Shown here: positions 35,606 through 45,929 of the stretch, one piece after another
How the letters are laid out: the number at the start of each line of letters is the position of its first letter
Position numbering within the stretch: the first letter of the stretch is position 1
NCBI GenBank assembly: GCA_963726135.1
Contig: CAVSBE010000006.1
Coordinates: 175,946 to 239,945 of the forward strand
DNA: 64,000 nt
Source of the DNA: Bog-473 sp963726135
GTDB taxonomy: Bacteria; Actinomycetota; Acidimicrobiia; Acidimicrobiales; RAAP-2
Reading direction: 5' to 3'
Position numbers and translations under genes: made by a program
The notes under the pieces: model-generated
What the model was told of the DNA's origin: nothing
The model's database searches: none
The model's input: the letters and a program-made list of their open reading frames with translations, nothing else

Positions 35606-36643
35606 TCCTTGCCCTCCATGCGCGCCTTGCCGGCGTTGCGCGCCGCGGCGACCGAGCCCGTCTCCATCAGGTCGTCGAAGCTGATCACCTCCGCCTTGAT
35701 GAACCCCCGCTCGAAGTCGGTGTGGATGACGCCGGCCGCCTTGGGGGCGGTGTCGCCGACATGGATGGTCCACGCTCGCGCCTCCTTGGGCCCGGCGGTG
35801 AGGAAGGTCTGCAGACCGAGCGTGGCGAAGCCCACGTGGACGAGCTGCTCCAGCCCCGACTCCTCCTGCCCGTAGCTGCGAAGGAGCTCCTTGGCGTCCG
35901 CCGGCTCGAGTCCCGCCACCTCCGCCTCGATCTGGGCGCACAGCACGACTGCCTGTGCCGGGCGCACGCGTTCGATCAGGTCCGTGGCCAGGCGCGCGTC
36001 GCCCAGTGCACCCTCGTCGACGTTGAACACGTAAATGAAGGGCTTGGCCGTCAACAGATGCAGGTCACGCAGGAGGAGCCGCGTCGACCTCGCCCGACGC
36101 CGCCGCGCTCGAGATGGTGCGGCCCTCGCCGAGGATCCGTTCCGCCGCGGCGACGGCGTCGAGGGTCGGCTTGAGCGACGCGGTGGCACGGGTTTCTTTG
36201 GCCAGCCTGGGCAGGCGGTGCTCCACCGTCTGGAGGTCGGCCAGGATCAGCTCGGTGTTCACCGTCTCGATGTCGGCATCGGGGTCGACCCGGGCGTCGA
36301 CGTGGACGACGTCGTCATCGTGGAACGCGCGCACGACCTGGCAGACCGCATCGGTCTCGCGGATGGCCGCCAGGAACTGGTTGCCGAGCCCCTCGCCCTG
36401 TGACGCTCCGCGCACGAGGCCGGCGATGTCCACGAAGGTCACCGACGCCGGCACCACCGGTGCGCCGTGGTAGAGCGCGGCCAGCCGCTCCAGCCGCGGG
36501 TCGGGCACCGCCACCACGCCCACGTTGGGCTCAATCGTCGCGAACGGGTAGTTGGCTGCCAACGCCTCGTTGTTGGTGAGGGCGTTGAACAGCGTCGACT
36601 TGCCCACGTTGGGCAGGCCGACGATGCCGATCGAGAGGCTCAC
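35557..36643 (-). CDS. ychF: Redox-regulated ATPase/GTPase YchF (frameshifted)
   Basis: YchF (OLA1) is a ribosome-associated Obg-like ATPase. The N-terminal frame has G1 IVGLPNVGKSTLFNALTNN, TIEPNVGVV, the G3-type FVDIAGLVRGASQGEGLGNQ and the insertion helices. It ends abruptly at 36065. The second frame carries KPFIYVFNVDE (G4-like region), and the TGS domain IHVGDTAPKAAGVIHTDFERGFIKAEV with VMRDGDVVEFRF at the end. One extra base near 36078 joins the parts, giving normal length (about 361 residues). Because ychF is nearly universal, a sequence error is more likely than a lost gene. Confidence 0.92.
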
Positions 36644-36653
36644 GAGGCGCCGG

Positions 36654-37727
36654 CTACCCGGCCAGCAGGCCCGCGCCGGCCGCCAGCGCCTTGAGGTCGG
36701 TCTCGGGCCGCGCTCCCGTGTGGGAGATCACCTCGGCGGCGCACAGCCCGCCGAGCCTGGTGCTCGCGGCCGGCCCCATCCCGTGGGTGAGCCCGAAGAG
36801 GAATCCGGCGGCGAAGAGGTCCCCCGCCCCGGTCGTGTCGACCACCCGCTCCACGGTCGCCGCCGGGATCTCCTCGGGGCCCTTGGCCGTGAGCACCGTG
36901 GCGCCGTGCGCGCCGCGTGTCATCACGACGAGCAGCCCAGTCTCCTCCGCTGCGGTGACGGCACCCCCGTAAGAGGAGGCGCCGAAGAGCATGGTGACCT
37001 CCTCCTCGTTGCCGAGCAGGATGTCGACGTCGTCGATCAGCAGGTCCAGGAACTCGCGCTGGTGCCGTTGCACGCAGAAGGGGTCCGACAGGGACAGCGC
37101 CACCGACCCCTCCGAGGCGTGGGCCGTGGCGGCGGCATGGCGCATCGCCTCTTTGGCCGCCGGGACGTCCCAGAGGTAGCCCTCGAGCAGGACGACCGAG
37201 GCTCGGACCACGAAGGAGGTCGAGACGCCCTCGGGCGAGAGAGTGGAAGCCGCGCCCAGGTAGGTCCCCATGGTCCGGTCGGCGTCCTCGGTGATCAGGA
37301 CGACGCAACGTCCGGTGCCGAGCCCGTCGCCGGCGGCCGACTCGCTGTAGTGCGGTTCGAACTCGACGCCGGCGGCCCTCAGGTTCTCACTGTAGGTGCG
37401 GCCGATCTCGTCGTCGGCGACCGCGCCCACGAAACCGGCGGTGCCGCCGAGCTCGGCGATCCCGGCCGTGGTGTTGGCCACCGAGCCCCCGGAGACGTAG
37501 CGGGGCGCGCCCATGAGCTCCTGCACCGCGTTGGCGGTCGCCAGGTCGATCAGGGTCATCGTCCCCTTCTCCAGGCCGACCCGGGCCAGCTGGTCGTCGG
37601 TGGCCGTCTCGATGACATCGAGCAACGGCGATCCGATGGCGACCACGTCGAGGTCGTGGCGGTCGGCACCCTCGTCGGCCGCCGGAGACGGGGCGGCAGG
37701 GGCGGTGGAGGATTCGGAGGCAGGCAC
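36654..37727 (-). CDS. PfkB-family sugar/nucleoside kinase
   Basis: A 357-residue ribokinase-fold kinase. It has VVAIGSPLLDVIETA at the first strand, the substrate motif YVSGGSVANTTAGIAELGG, and the C-terminal signature VVDTTGAGDLFAAGFLFG with the catalytic Asp. Family members phosphorylate adenosine, ribose, fructose derivatives or similar. The long first loop and GGSVANT pattern fit adenosine-kinase-like proteins, but substrate is not certain. It ends 10 bases before ychF and is divergent from pepN. Confidence 0.88.
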   Translation of the reverse strand: MPASESSTAPAAPSPAADEGADRHDLDVVAIGSPLLDVIETATDDQLARVGLEKGTMTLIDLATANAVQELMGAPRYVSGGSVANTTAGIAELGGTAGFVGAVADDEIGRTYSENLRAAGVEFEPHYSESAAGDGLGTGRCVVLITEDADRTMGTYLGAASTLSPEGVSTSFVVRASVVLLEGYLWDVPAAKEAMRHAAATAHASEGSVALSLSDPFCVQRHQREFLDLLIDDVDILLGNEEEVTMLFGASSYGGAVTAAEETGLLVVMTRGAHGATVLTAKGPEEIPAATVERVVDTTGAGDLFAAGFLFGLTHGMGPAASTRLGGLCAAEVISHTGARPETDLKALAAGAGLLAG

Positions 37728-37770
37728 GAAGCGAGAAACTACCCGCAGTCCCGCGGGTAACCTTCACCGG

Positions 37771-40380
37771 ATGCCGCCTGCCTCCAGGTCTTCCAGCGCG
37801 CCCGGGTCAGAGGCATACCGCCTGCCCCGGACGATAGAACCAGAGACGTACCACATTGAGATCGAGCCGGACGTCGCATCCGCGACCTTCTCGGGCAATA
37901 TCTCCATCGACGCGCTCGTCGAGGAGGCGGTCGACGAGATCGTCCTCAACGCAGCCGAGCTCGCCGTGAGCGACGTCGAGGTTCGCACCGCCGACGGGAC
38001 CACGGTCACCTGCACGGTGGACTTCGACGACGAGCTCGAGCAGGTGATGTTCCGTCCGTCGACCCAGCTGCCACCTGGGCCGTGCACCATCAGCTGCCGC
38101 TTCACGGGCACCCTCAATGACAAGCTGCGCGGCTTCTACCGCTCCACCTACAGCGGCCCCGACGGTGAGACCCAGACCATTGCCACGACCCAGTTCGAGT
38201 CGGTGGACGCCCGGCGGTGCTTTCCCTGCTTCGACGAGCCGGATCGCAAGGCGGTGTTCGAGATCGCCCTCATCGTGGACCCCGACGTCGATGCCATCTC
38301 GAATTCGCCCGTCGTCGGAACCGACCGAGTCGGCACCAAGCGCCGCATCCGGTACTCACCCACCATGAAGATGTCCACCTACCTGGTGGCCTTCGTCATC
38401 GGGAAGCTGGAGGCGACTGAGACCGTCGACGTCAATGGCGTGCCCCTCCGCGTGGTCTGCACGCCAGGGAAAAAGGCACTCGCTGAGTTCGCCCTCGAGA
38501 TCGGTGCGTTCTCGTTGCGCTTCTTCACCGACTACTTCAACATCCCGTACCCGGGCGAGAAGGTGGATCTGGTCGCCATCCCCGACTTCGCCGCCGGCGC
38601 CATGGAGAATCTCGGCTGCATCACGTTCCGCGACACGGCGCTCCTCGTCGACAAGGAGCAGGCCGCCCGCACGGAGCTCGAGCGCGTCGCCGACGTGATC
38701 GCCCACGAGCTGGCTCACATGTGGTTCGGTGACCTCGTCACCATGGGTTGGTGGGAGGGAATCTGGCTGAACGAGGCCTTCGCCACCTTCATGGAGACGC
38801 TCTGCGTCGACGCCTTCCGCCCGTCATGGGACCGCTGGGTCGGCTTCGCCCCTTCGCGCGAGGCCGCTCTCGCCGTCGACAGCGTGCACTCGACACGCCC
38901 GATCGAGTACCCGGTCGGCCCACCCAAGGAGGCGGAGGGGATGTTCGACCTCCTGACCTACGAGAAGGGCTGTGGCGTCCTGCGCATGCTCGAGCAACAC
39001 ATCGGATCCGATGTGTTCCGGGACGGCGTTCGGGCGTACCTCAAGGAGCACGCGTACGGCAACACGGTGACCGCCGATCTGTGGGATGCGCTCGAGGACG
39101 CCAGCGGCGCGCCGGTGCGCGACGTCATGGACACGTTCATCCTCCAAGGAGGGCATCCGCTCGTGTCGCTGCATGGCGACACGCTCAGCCAACAGCCCTT
39201 CGCACTCGGGCCCGTCCCCCCGGGCGTCACGTCGTCCATCGGGACGGAGTGGCGTGTGCCGGTGGCGGTGCGGGCACTGCCCGCCGGCGGCGGGCCCGGG
39301 GCTCCGTTGCGGCACCTGGTCCTCGGGACCGACTCCACGTCGATTGCGGAGGCCGGACAGGGGCTCGCGGTGGTCAATGCGGGCGGTTGGGGCATGTTCC
39401 GGGTGGGCTACGAGAGCGCGCACGGGCTGGCGCTGGCCGAGCACCTCTCCGAGCTCGCACCGCTGGAGCGGGCCAACCTGCTCGGCGACACGTGGGCGAC
39501 CAGCCTGGCCGGGCACACGTCGCTGCAGGAGTTCGTGGTCCTGGCGTCGCGGCTGGGGCTCGAGCCCGACCCCGCACCGTGGGCCGCTGTCGCCGGCGCG
39601 CTCGTCCTGTGCAACCGGATCGCCCCACCGGATCACAAGGACGCCCTGCACCGGGCCGTGGCGGCGCTGATCGGGCCCACCCACTCTCGTCTGGGCTTCG
39701 AGACCGTGCCAGGCGAGAGTGAGCGCACCCCGTCGTTGCGCGCGCTGGCCATCAACCTCATGGGCACCGTCGGGGCCGACGCCAACGTGCGGGCCGAGGC
39801 GGCGCGTCGCTTCGACGCGTCACCGATCGGCGGTGGCTCCGGCCAGCCGATCGCGGCCGACATCGAGACGGCGGTCCTGGCCGTCGTGGCACAGCTGCTG
39901 CGCCCGGGCGACTACGACGCGCTCTTGGAGCGCTACCGCACCGCGTCGACGCCCCAGGAGGAGATGCGCTCGCTCGGCGCGCTCGCCGGCTTCCCCGACG
40001 TCGAGCTGTGCCTGCGGACGTTCGACCTGGCCATGACCGAAGTGCGAAGCCAGAACGGGTTCAGCGTCATCAGCGCGCTCCTGGCCAACCCGGTCGGCAA
40101 CCAGGCCGTGTGGCAGCGCGTGACCGAGCATTGGGACGCGATGCTGGAGCGGTTCCCCAAGAACGCTCCGCCGCGCATCCTCGAGACCCTGCCTGCCCTC
40201 TGCGCAGACGCAGCCTTCGCCGAGAGCGCGATCGCGTTCCTCGACGAGCACCCCCTGGCGTCGGGTCCGCGGCGGGTCGCACAGTCGATCGAGCGCCTGC
40301 GGGTCAACGTTGCCTTCGCGGCGCGGGAGCGGGCGGGCCTGGCCGATGCCCTCGGCGCGGCCGGCAGACCCGCCTCCTGA
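37771..40380 (+). CDS. pepN: Aminopeptidase N (M1 family)
   Basis: An 869-residue M1 metallopeptidase. It has the substrate loop GAMENLG at about residue 275, zinc site HELAHMWFGD at about 311 with the third ligand in NEAFATF at about 334, and the long ERAP1-like C-terminal domain. These enzymes trim N-terminal residues from peptides in the cytosol. ATG at 37771 gives the normal N-terminus (YRLPRTIEPETYHIEIEPD). Its stop overlaps the next ATG (TGATG). Complete and of expected length. Confidence 0.96.
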   Translation: MPPASRSSSAPGSEAYRLPRTIEPETYHIEIEPDVASATFSGNISIDALVEEAVDEIVLNAAELAVSDVEVRTADGTTVTCTVDFDDELEQVMFRPSTQLPPGPCTISCRFTGTLNDKLRGFYRSTYSGPDGETQTIATTQFESVDARRCFPCFDEPDRKAVFEIALIVDPDVDAISNSPVVGTDRVGTKRRIRYSPTMKMSTYLVAFVIGKLEATETVDVNGVPLRVVCTPGKKALAEFALEIGAFSLRFFTDYFNIPYPGEKVDLVAIPDFAAGAMENLGCITFRDTALLVDKEQAARTELERVADVIAHELAHMWFGDLVTMGWWEGIWLNEAFATFMETLCVDAFRPSWDRWVGFAPSREAALAVDSVHSTRPIEYPVGPPKEAEGMFDLLTYEKGCGVLRMLEQHIGSDVFRDGVRAYLKEHAYGNTVTADLWDALEDASGAPVRDVMDTFILQGGHPLVSLHGDTLSQQPFALGPVPPGVTSSIGTEWRVPVAVRALPAGGGPGAPLRHLVLGTDSTSIAEAGQGLAVVNAGGWGMFRVGYESAHGLALAEHLSELAPLERANLLGDTWATSLAGHTSLQEFVVLASRLGLEPDPAPWAAVAGALVLCNRIAPPDHKDALHRAVAALIGPTHSRLGFETVPGESERTPSLRALAINLMGTVGADANVRAEAARRFDASPIGGGSGQPIAADIETAVLAVVAQLLRPGDYDALLERYRTASTPQEEMRSLGALAGFPDVELCLRTFDLAMTEVRSQNGFSVISALLANPVGNQAVWQRVTEHWDAMLERFPKNAPPRILETLPALCADAAFAESAIAFLDEHPLASGPRRVAQSIERLRVNVAFAARERAGLADALGAAGRPAS

Positions 40381-41073
40381 TGGCGCAGGCGCGAGGCGCT
40401 GGACGACCGGCACGACCCCGCCCGCGTGCAGGGCCTGCTCCAGCTGGCGCGGCACACGCGGGGCTTCATGCCGGACGACGAGGGGGAAGCGTTGTTCGTC
40501 GCCGCATCCCGGGCCGGCCGGGAAGAGGTCCCGGGGGCGGTGCCCCCCACCTTCGTCGAGATCGGCGCCTGGTGCGGCAAGTCGAGCGTCTACCTCGGCG
40601 CCGCCGCCGAGGCCACCGGTGCGGTGCTGCTGTCGGTCGATCATCACCGCGGCTCGGAGGAGAACCAGCCGGGGTGGGACTACCACGAGCCCGATCTCGT
40701 CGATCCCGAGGCCGGTCGCATCGACACGCTGCTGCACTGGCGGCGCACGATCGCTGGTGCCGCACTCGAGGCGTCGGTGATGGGAGTCGTCGGAGACTCC
40801 CCGACGCTGGCGGCTCGTTGGGACCGACCCCTCTGCTTCTGCTTCATCGACGGGGGGCACGGTGCGGAGCCCGCCTGGGCGGACTTCCACGGCTGGGCAC
40901 CGCACGTGGCGGTCGGCGGCTGGCTGGCCATTCACGACGTCTTTCCCGACCCCGCCGACGGGGGGCGCCCGCCCTACGAACTCTACCGAGCGGCGCTCCG
41001 CTCGCGAGAGTTCGTCGAGGACGGTGCGTGCGGGAGCCTGCGGGTACTGCGACGCGTGGCCCCGGCGCGCTGA
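40380..41073 (+). CDS. Class I SAM methyltransferase (Methyltransf_24 type, start frame broken)
   Basis: The main frame has FVEIGAWCGKSSVYLGAAA (motif I), VLLSVDHHRGSEENQ and CFCFIDGGHGAEPAW, typical of the Methyltransf_24 group. The only start in this frame is GTG 40426, which trims the conserved-looking REALDDRHDPARV. ATG 40380, overlapping the pepN stop, fits as the true start if one extra G at 40389 is removed, giving a product of about 230 residues. The acceptor is unknown. It is convergent with the toroid-protein gene and faces the glycosyltransferase cluster, so a role in the same pathway is possible. Confidence 0.8.
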
Positions 41074-41092
41074 GCGACCGGCGCGCGTGGAG

Positions 41093-42229
41093 TCAGTCGT
41101 GTGTGAAGCGCCGCGGCAGATCTGACATGGTGCACCCCTCGATCGCGTCGCCGCAGTGCGGTTCGGCCAGGTCGAGCGGTGCCGGCAGGCACTCGCCGCG
41201 GAAAAGTCCGGCGGCCGGAGTGGTGCTCGACAGCGCGTCGGCGGCGAGCACCATGGCGGCCAGCGTGTAGGTGGTGCGCTCGTGTTTCGGGAAGGTCTCC
41301 TCCTCCGGGTAGACCATCCCCGTCCAGTACGAGCCATCCGGCAACCGGAGGTTCTGCCCGGCCACGAAGAGGTCGAGCGCGTGGCCGTCCATCCCGAGGG
41401 CGTCGAGCGTGAGCACGCACTCCGCCGTCTCGGCCGCGGTGACCCAGTCGCCCGTGGACACGCAGCGCACGCCAAGGCCGTCCATGACGAAGCTCGACCA
41501 TCCCTCCGCCAGGCGGCGTCGACCCGCCTCGCCCTCGAGCGCTCCCGACAGCATGGGGTAGTACCAGTCCATGGCGAACTCGACCTTGGGCGCGAACGCA
41601 CCCGGGTGGTGCGCCACGGCATGGCCGAGCCGGCCGGCGGCCAGCTCCCAGTCGGGTCGGTCCTTGGCGAGGCACTCGGCGATCGCCACTGCGCAGCGAA
41701 TGGAGTGGTAGATCGACGACGACCCGGTCAACAGGGCGTAGCGCTCGGCCCGGCCGGCCGAGTCGAGCGACCAGAGCACCGAGCCGTCGAGCTGCTGCCA
41801 GCGCAGGATGAAATCGATCCCCTTCTCGATCGTCGGCCAGAGCTCTCCCAGGAACTCCACGTCGCCGGTAATGAGGTGATGGTGCCAGGCGCCGGCCGCC
41901 AGGTAGGCGCACACGTTGGTGTCGAGGCGGGGGTCCTTCACGGTGTCGCCCCGGTAGTAGTTGAACCAACTCCCGTCGGGCAGCTGACGGTCAACCAGCC
42001 ATCGGTAGGCGGCAACAGCCTCGTCCACGAGGCCACACACGGTGAGCGCCATGGCAGCTTCGACGTGGTTCCACGGATCGCAGTGGCCGCCCTCGAACCA
42101 CGGGATCATGCCGTCGTGGCGCTGCACCGCGGCGATGGCGTGGCCCGTGGCCAGGACGTCCGAGCCCGAGAGGATGCCGGGCACCTCGGGAGGCGCGACC
42201 CTGACCGATCGGATGTCTTCGGTCGTCAC
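41093..42229 (-). CDS. Alpha/alpha-toroid protein of the 'prenyltransferase' annotation type
   Basis: A 378-residue protein built of helical hairpins: DGMIPWFEGGHCDPWNHVEA, PDGSWFNYYRGDTVKDPR, LDTNVCAYLAAGAWHHHL and LPDGSYWTGMVYPEEE. The pattern QxPDGSW recurs, as in squalene-cyclase/prenyltransferase repeats and six-hairpin glycosidases. Databases often name such genes prenyltransferase, but no prenyl-site motif is certain. GTG 42229 overlaps the stop of the methyltransferase (GTGA). With the methyltransferase and glycosyltransferase it forms a three-gene operon, so a glycan-modifying or glycosidase-like role fits at least as well. Confidence 0.75.
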   Translation of the reverse strand: MTTEDIRSVRVAPPEVPGILSGSDVLATGHAIAAVQRHDGMIPWFEGGHCDPWNHVEAAMALTVCGLVDEAVAAYRWLVDRQLPDGSWFNYYRGDTVKDPRLDTNVCAYLAAGAWHHHLITGDVEFLGELWPTIEKGIDFILRWQQLDGSVLWSLDSAGRAERYALLTGSSSIYHSIRCAVAIAECLAKDRPDWELAAGRLGHAVAHHPGAFAPKVEFAMDWYYPMLSGALEGEAGRRRLAEGWSSFVMDGLGVRCVSTGDWVTAAETAECVLTLDALGMDGHALDLFVAGQNLRLPDGSYWTGMVYPEEETFPKHERTTYTLAAMVLAADALSSTTPAAGLFRGECLPAPLDLAEPHCGDAIEGCTMSDLPRRFTHD

Positions 42230-43038
42230 GCCGCCGCCCCCTGGGTCGGAGTCGGCCCACGCCGCCCCGGCACGCCGCGCGGAAGGTTGGGCCGGGCGCC
42301 GGCCAGTCCCGACCCGGACGCGCCGGCGGCGGGCTTGGTCAGGTAGACCACCAGGCTCTTGCCGATCAGCGGGCTGAGCGCACGATCGGCCAGGCGCGTG
42401 AGGAGCGGCGCCCTGACGATGTCCCAGACCAGCACCTTGTGGTAGGCGCCGACAGCAGGATTCGACTCGTTCGAAGGCCCGACGAGGCACCGCAGCCACC
42501 AGTAGGGCGTGTGGAGCCCGTGCGCGTGGTGGAACCCCGTCGGCTCGAGCCCGGCCGAGCTCAGTCTGCGTTCCAGCGTCGAACGACGGTAAATGCGGAC
42601 GTGACCACCGGGAGTGTCGTGATACTCGTCCGAGAGCGCCCAGTTGACGGCCTCGGGGACGCAGCGGGGCACCGTCACCGCCATCGCACCGCCCGCACGC
42701 AGCACACGGGCCAGCTCGCGCATGGCCGCCGTGTCGTCGGGGATGTGCTCGAGCACCTCGGAGGCGATGACCCGGTCGAAGGTGCCGTCGGCGAACGGCA
42801 GGGCGAGTGCGTCCCCCTGGACCGCCGTCGCCGGATGGCCGGGGGTCAGCTCCCCCGCCTCCACCATGGCTCCGAGCGTCCCCCGCACCTGTGCCACCTC
42901 GTCCGGCCCGGCGTCGAGGGCCACCACCGAGGCTCCCCGGCGAGCCGCCTCGAACGCGTGGCGCCCGAAGCCGCAGCCGAGGTCGAGCACCAGGTCCCCG
43001 GGCCCGACGCCGAGCCGGTCGTAGTCGACGGTCAGCAT
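42226..43038 (-). CDS. SAM-dependent methyltransferase (UbiE/Methyltransf_11 type)
   Basis: A 270-residue methyltransferase with VLDLGCGFGRHAFEAARRG (motif I), VVALDAGPDEV (motif II), FDRVIASEVLEHIPDD (motif IV) and LRAGGAMAVTVPRCVPEAVNW. The C-terminal half is larger than the core fold and mostly helical, with YWWLRCLVG. It is coupled on both sides: TGATG with the glycosyltransferase upstream and GTGA with the toroid-protein downstream. The substrate is likely a glycosylated intermediate of the same cluster. Confidence 0.87.
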   Translation of the reverse strand: MLTVDYDRLGVGPGDLVLDLGCGFGRHAFEAARRGASVVALDAGPDEVAQVRGTLGAMVEAGELTPGHPATAVQGDALALPFADGTFDRVIASEVLEHIPDDTAAMRELARVLRAGGAMAVTVPRCVPEAVNWALSDEYHDTPGGHVRIYRRSTLERRLSSAGLEPTGFHHAHGLHTPYWWLRCLVGPSNESNPAVGAYHKVLVWDIVRAPLLTRLADRALSPLIGKSLVVYLTKPAAGASGSGLAGARPNLPRGVPGRRGPTPTQGAAA

Positions 43039-44480
43039 CAGGCGGTTCCCTGCGGTACGGGCAGGGCGACGCTCGCCACCCCGACCGGCGGTGCGCCGGG
43101 CAGGGGCCGCCCCGCCAACAGCGCCTCGTAACAGGCGGCGGTCCCGGCGGCCGTCACCTGCCAGGTGAAGCGGCTCACCACCCGCTCGCGGCCTGCTACC
43201 CCGAGACGGGCCCGCATCTCGGGATCGTCGAGCAGGCGGCCGATGGCCGCCGCCAGGGCTCCTGGGTCGTCGGGTGGGACGAGCAGCCCTGTTTCCCCGT
43301 CGGACCCGACAACCTCGGGCAGCGCGCCACCGGTGGTCGCCACGACGGCCACGCCGCAGGACATTGCCTCGATCGCCGGCAGCGAGAAGCCCTCGTAGAG
43401 GGACGGCACGACGGCCACCTCGGCCTCACCGTAGAGACGGGCCAGCGCGTCGTCGCTGATGCCGCTCACGCAGTGGACCACGTCGGCGAGCCCCAGTCGC
43501 CTGATGGCACGGTCGACACGCCCGCCCTCGGTGGGCCGGCCGATCACTGTCAGCTCGACGTCGCGCTCGGTACGCAGCTTGGCCACCGCCTCGAGCAGCG
43601 GCACGAGGCCCTTCATGGGGACGTCGCTGCTCGAGGTGACCATGATCCGCCCCGGCACCGGAGTCACCTCGTCGAAGGGCCGGAAGACCGTGTGGTCCAC
43701 GCCGACCGGGACCACAGTCATCCGGTCGGGAGCGACACCCATCTGCGCCGCGATGTCCTGGCGGGAATTCTGCGACACGGTGAGGACGGCGGGCAGGGCC
43801 CGCGCCACGCGCACCTGCATGCCGAGGAACCCGAACCAGCGGCGCGTCGTGAAGCGCTGCCAGGGGTTGGTGGTGTGCGTCAGCGCGAGCTGGCGGTCCA
43901 CCGTGATCGGATGGTGCAGTGTGGTGAGCAGCGGCCACCCGTCCGCCACCATGCCCAGCATGCCGGTGCCGAGGCACTGGTTGTCGTGCACCACGTCGAA
44001 TTCGTCACGTCGCCCCCCAAGCAACTGGCGGGCCCGCAACGAGAAGGCGAGCGGCTCGCCGAAGCCTGCCGTGCACATGATGGCGAATTCCAACCAGTCC
44101 TCGCGGGAGGTGAACTCACGCCGGTGCGGGACGCGGAACGGGTCAGGGTGGCGGTAGAGGTCCAGCCCTGGCACGGGGGTGAACCCCACCCCCTCGTCGA
44201 GCTCGGGCCAGGGCGGGCCCGCGAAGACCTCGACCGAATGGCCGAGCGCAACCAGCTCGCGGGTCAGATGTCGCGTGTAAACACCCTGGCCACCGCAGCG
44301 AGGATTGCCGCGGTAGGTGAGGAACGCCACGCGCCGGCCCCCGGCCAGGGGTGGTGCGGCGGGGATCCGGGCGGGCACCTCGATGTGGCGGGACCGCTCC
44401 CACGACTCCTTGGTCTCGATCCACTTCTGGCGGGGTGTCTTAGGCAAAGGATGTCCCGACTCGACCCACCATGGCCGCAT
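43038..44480 (-). CDS. GT4 family glycosyltransferase
   Basis: A retaining GT-B enzyme of about 480 residues. The N-terminal domain begins RRVAFLTYRGNPRCGGQGVY with the glycine loop, and contains LTTLHHPITVDRQL. The C-terminal domain has MVTSSSDVPMKGLVPLLEA, and the nucleotide-sugar EX7E motif in EVAVVPSLYEGFSLPAIEAMSCG. It would transfer a sugar from a nucleotide donor to a lipid or glycan acceptor in the cytosol. ATG 44480 is preferred; GTG 44582 is possible but the extra residues look non-conserved. First gene of the three-gene cluster. Confidence 0.9.
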   Translation of the reverse strand: MRPWWVESGHPLPKTPRQKWIETKESWERSRHIEVPARIPAAPPLAGGRRVAFLTYRGNPRCGGQGVYTRHLTRELVALGHSVEVFAGPPWPELDEGVGFTPVPGLDLYRHPDPFRVPHRREFTSREDWLEFAIMCTAGFGEPLAFSLRARQLLGGRRDEFDVVHDNQCLGTGMLGMVADGWPLLTTLHHPITVDRQLALTHTTNPWQRFTTRRWFGFLGMQVRVARALPAVLTVSQNSRQDIAAQMGVAPDRMTVVPVGVDHTVFRPFDEVTPVPGRIMVTSSSDVPMKGLVPLLEAVAKLRTERDVELTVIGRPTEGGRVDRAIRRLGLADVVHCVSGISDDALARLYGEAEVAVVPSLYEGFSLPAIEAMSCGVAVVATTGGALPEVVGSDGETGLLVPPDDPGALAAAIGRLLDDPEMRARLGVAGRERVVSRFTWQVTAAGTAACYEALLAGRPLPGAPPVGVASVALPVPQGTA

Positions 44481-44698
44481 AGCCTCCCCGAACGCCCTGG
44501 CCCGGCGCAAACGGTCGCCTCGCCAGGCACGGCGGAATGATCGACACGGCCATTCCGCCCGAAACCGACCATCGAGCGCCACTCAGGCTGTGGACAACCC
44601 CGCTCGCAGCTCGACGCTCGCGGCGCGCCGGCTCTCCTTTGATGCGCCCGTCGGCACCGGTCGGACCGCGGCCGCGGTGACGGGTACGGTGACCAGGC

Positions 44699-45924
44699 AT
44701 GGACCTCGCGTACCCCGCGAAGCGGAGCAGTTCAGGGGCGTGATCGCAGGATGGCTCAAGGAGAACCTTCCCGACGGGTGGGGCGAGCCGGGCTTCACCC
44801 TCACAGCCGAGGAACGCAAGGCCTTCAACGAGGAGTGGACGGCCAAGCTGTACGTCGGCGGGTGGATCTGCGCCAGCTGGCCCGCCGAGTACGGGGGCAA
44901 GGGGCTGGGCCTGCTCCAGCAGGTGGTGTTGAACGAGGAGTTCGCCCGGGCCGGCGCCCCGCTGCGTGCCGACTTCTTCGGTGACACGCTCGTCGGTCCC
45001 ACCCTCTTGCAGTGGGGCACAGAGGAGCAGAAGCGCGAGTTCATACCCGGGATCCTCAAGGGGGAGATCTCCTGGTGCCAGGGTTTCAGCGAACCCGACG
45101 CCGGTTCGGATCTCGCCGGCCTCAAGACCAAAGCGGTGCTCGACGGGGACGAGTGGGTGATCAACGGGCAGAAGGTGTGGACGACCCAGGCCCATGACGC
45201 GGACTACATCTTCCTGTTGGCCCGGACGGATGCCGACGCCCCCAAGCACGCCGGCATCTCGTACCTGCTCGTGCCGATGAAGCAGCCCGGTGTCGAGGTG
45301 CGTCCGATTGAGCAGATCGACGGGTCCGCGGAGTTCAACGAGGTCTTCTTCACCAACGTGCGCTGCCCCAAGGAGAACGTCATCGGAGGCGTGAACAACG
45401 GGTGGAAGGTCGCCATGACGACGCTCGGCTTCGAGCGCGGCACGTCGTCGACGACCGGGCACCGCCGGTTCCAGAAGGAGTTCGACAGCATCCTGGCCGA
45501 GGCGCGCGCCCGTGGCCGCGACCGCGATGCCTTGACGCGTCAGCGCCTCGCCCGCTCGTGGTCGAAGATCAAGATCATGGAGATCAACGGGTTCCGGACG
45601 CTTAGCGACGTCCTCAACGGCACCCACACCACGGCGGCGCTCGGGGCCTGCAACAAGATGTTCTGGTCGGAGGCGCATCAGGAGACGATGCTGCTGGCCA
45701 TGGACATCTTGGGCATGGACGGCCAGATCCTCCTCGGCGACGACACGGAAGACACCCTTCTCCCCGGGGCGCGCCGGGCCAAGGCCAGCTATCCGGTCAA
45801 CAACCTCCAGTCCCTCTTCTTCTTCTCGCGGTCCGAGACCATCTGGGGCGGCGCAGCCGAGATCCAGCGCAACATCGTCGGCGAGCGCGCGTTGGGCCTG
45901 CCCAAGGAGCCCAAGCCGGCCTGA
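44699..45924 (+). CDS. Acyl-CoA dehydrogenase (frame broken near the start)
   Basis: A FAD-dependent acyl-CoA dehydrogenase of about 408 residues. It has the FAD-site region WCQGFSEPDAGSDLAGLKT, GQKVWTTQAHDADYIFLLAR, and the C-terminal SETIWGGAAEIQRNIVGERALG. ATG 44699 encodes MDLAYPA and then leaves the frame. Inserting one G at 44717-44719 continues into EAEQFRGVIAGWL, the usual ACAD N-terminus. The gene stands alone. Substrate unknown; the subfamily is common in actinobacterial sterol and branched acyl-CoA degradation. Confidence 0.92.
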
Positions 45925-45929
45925 TCGGG

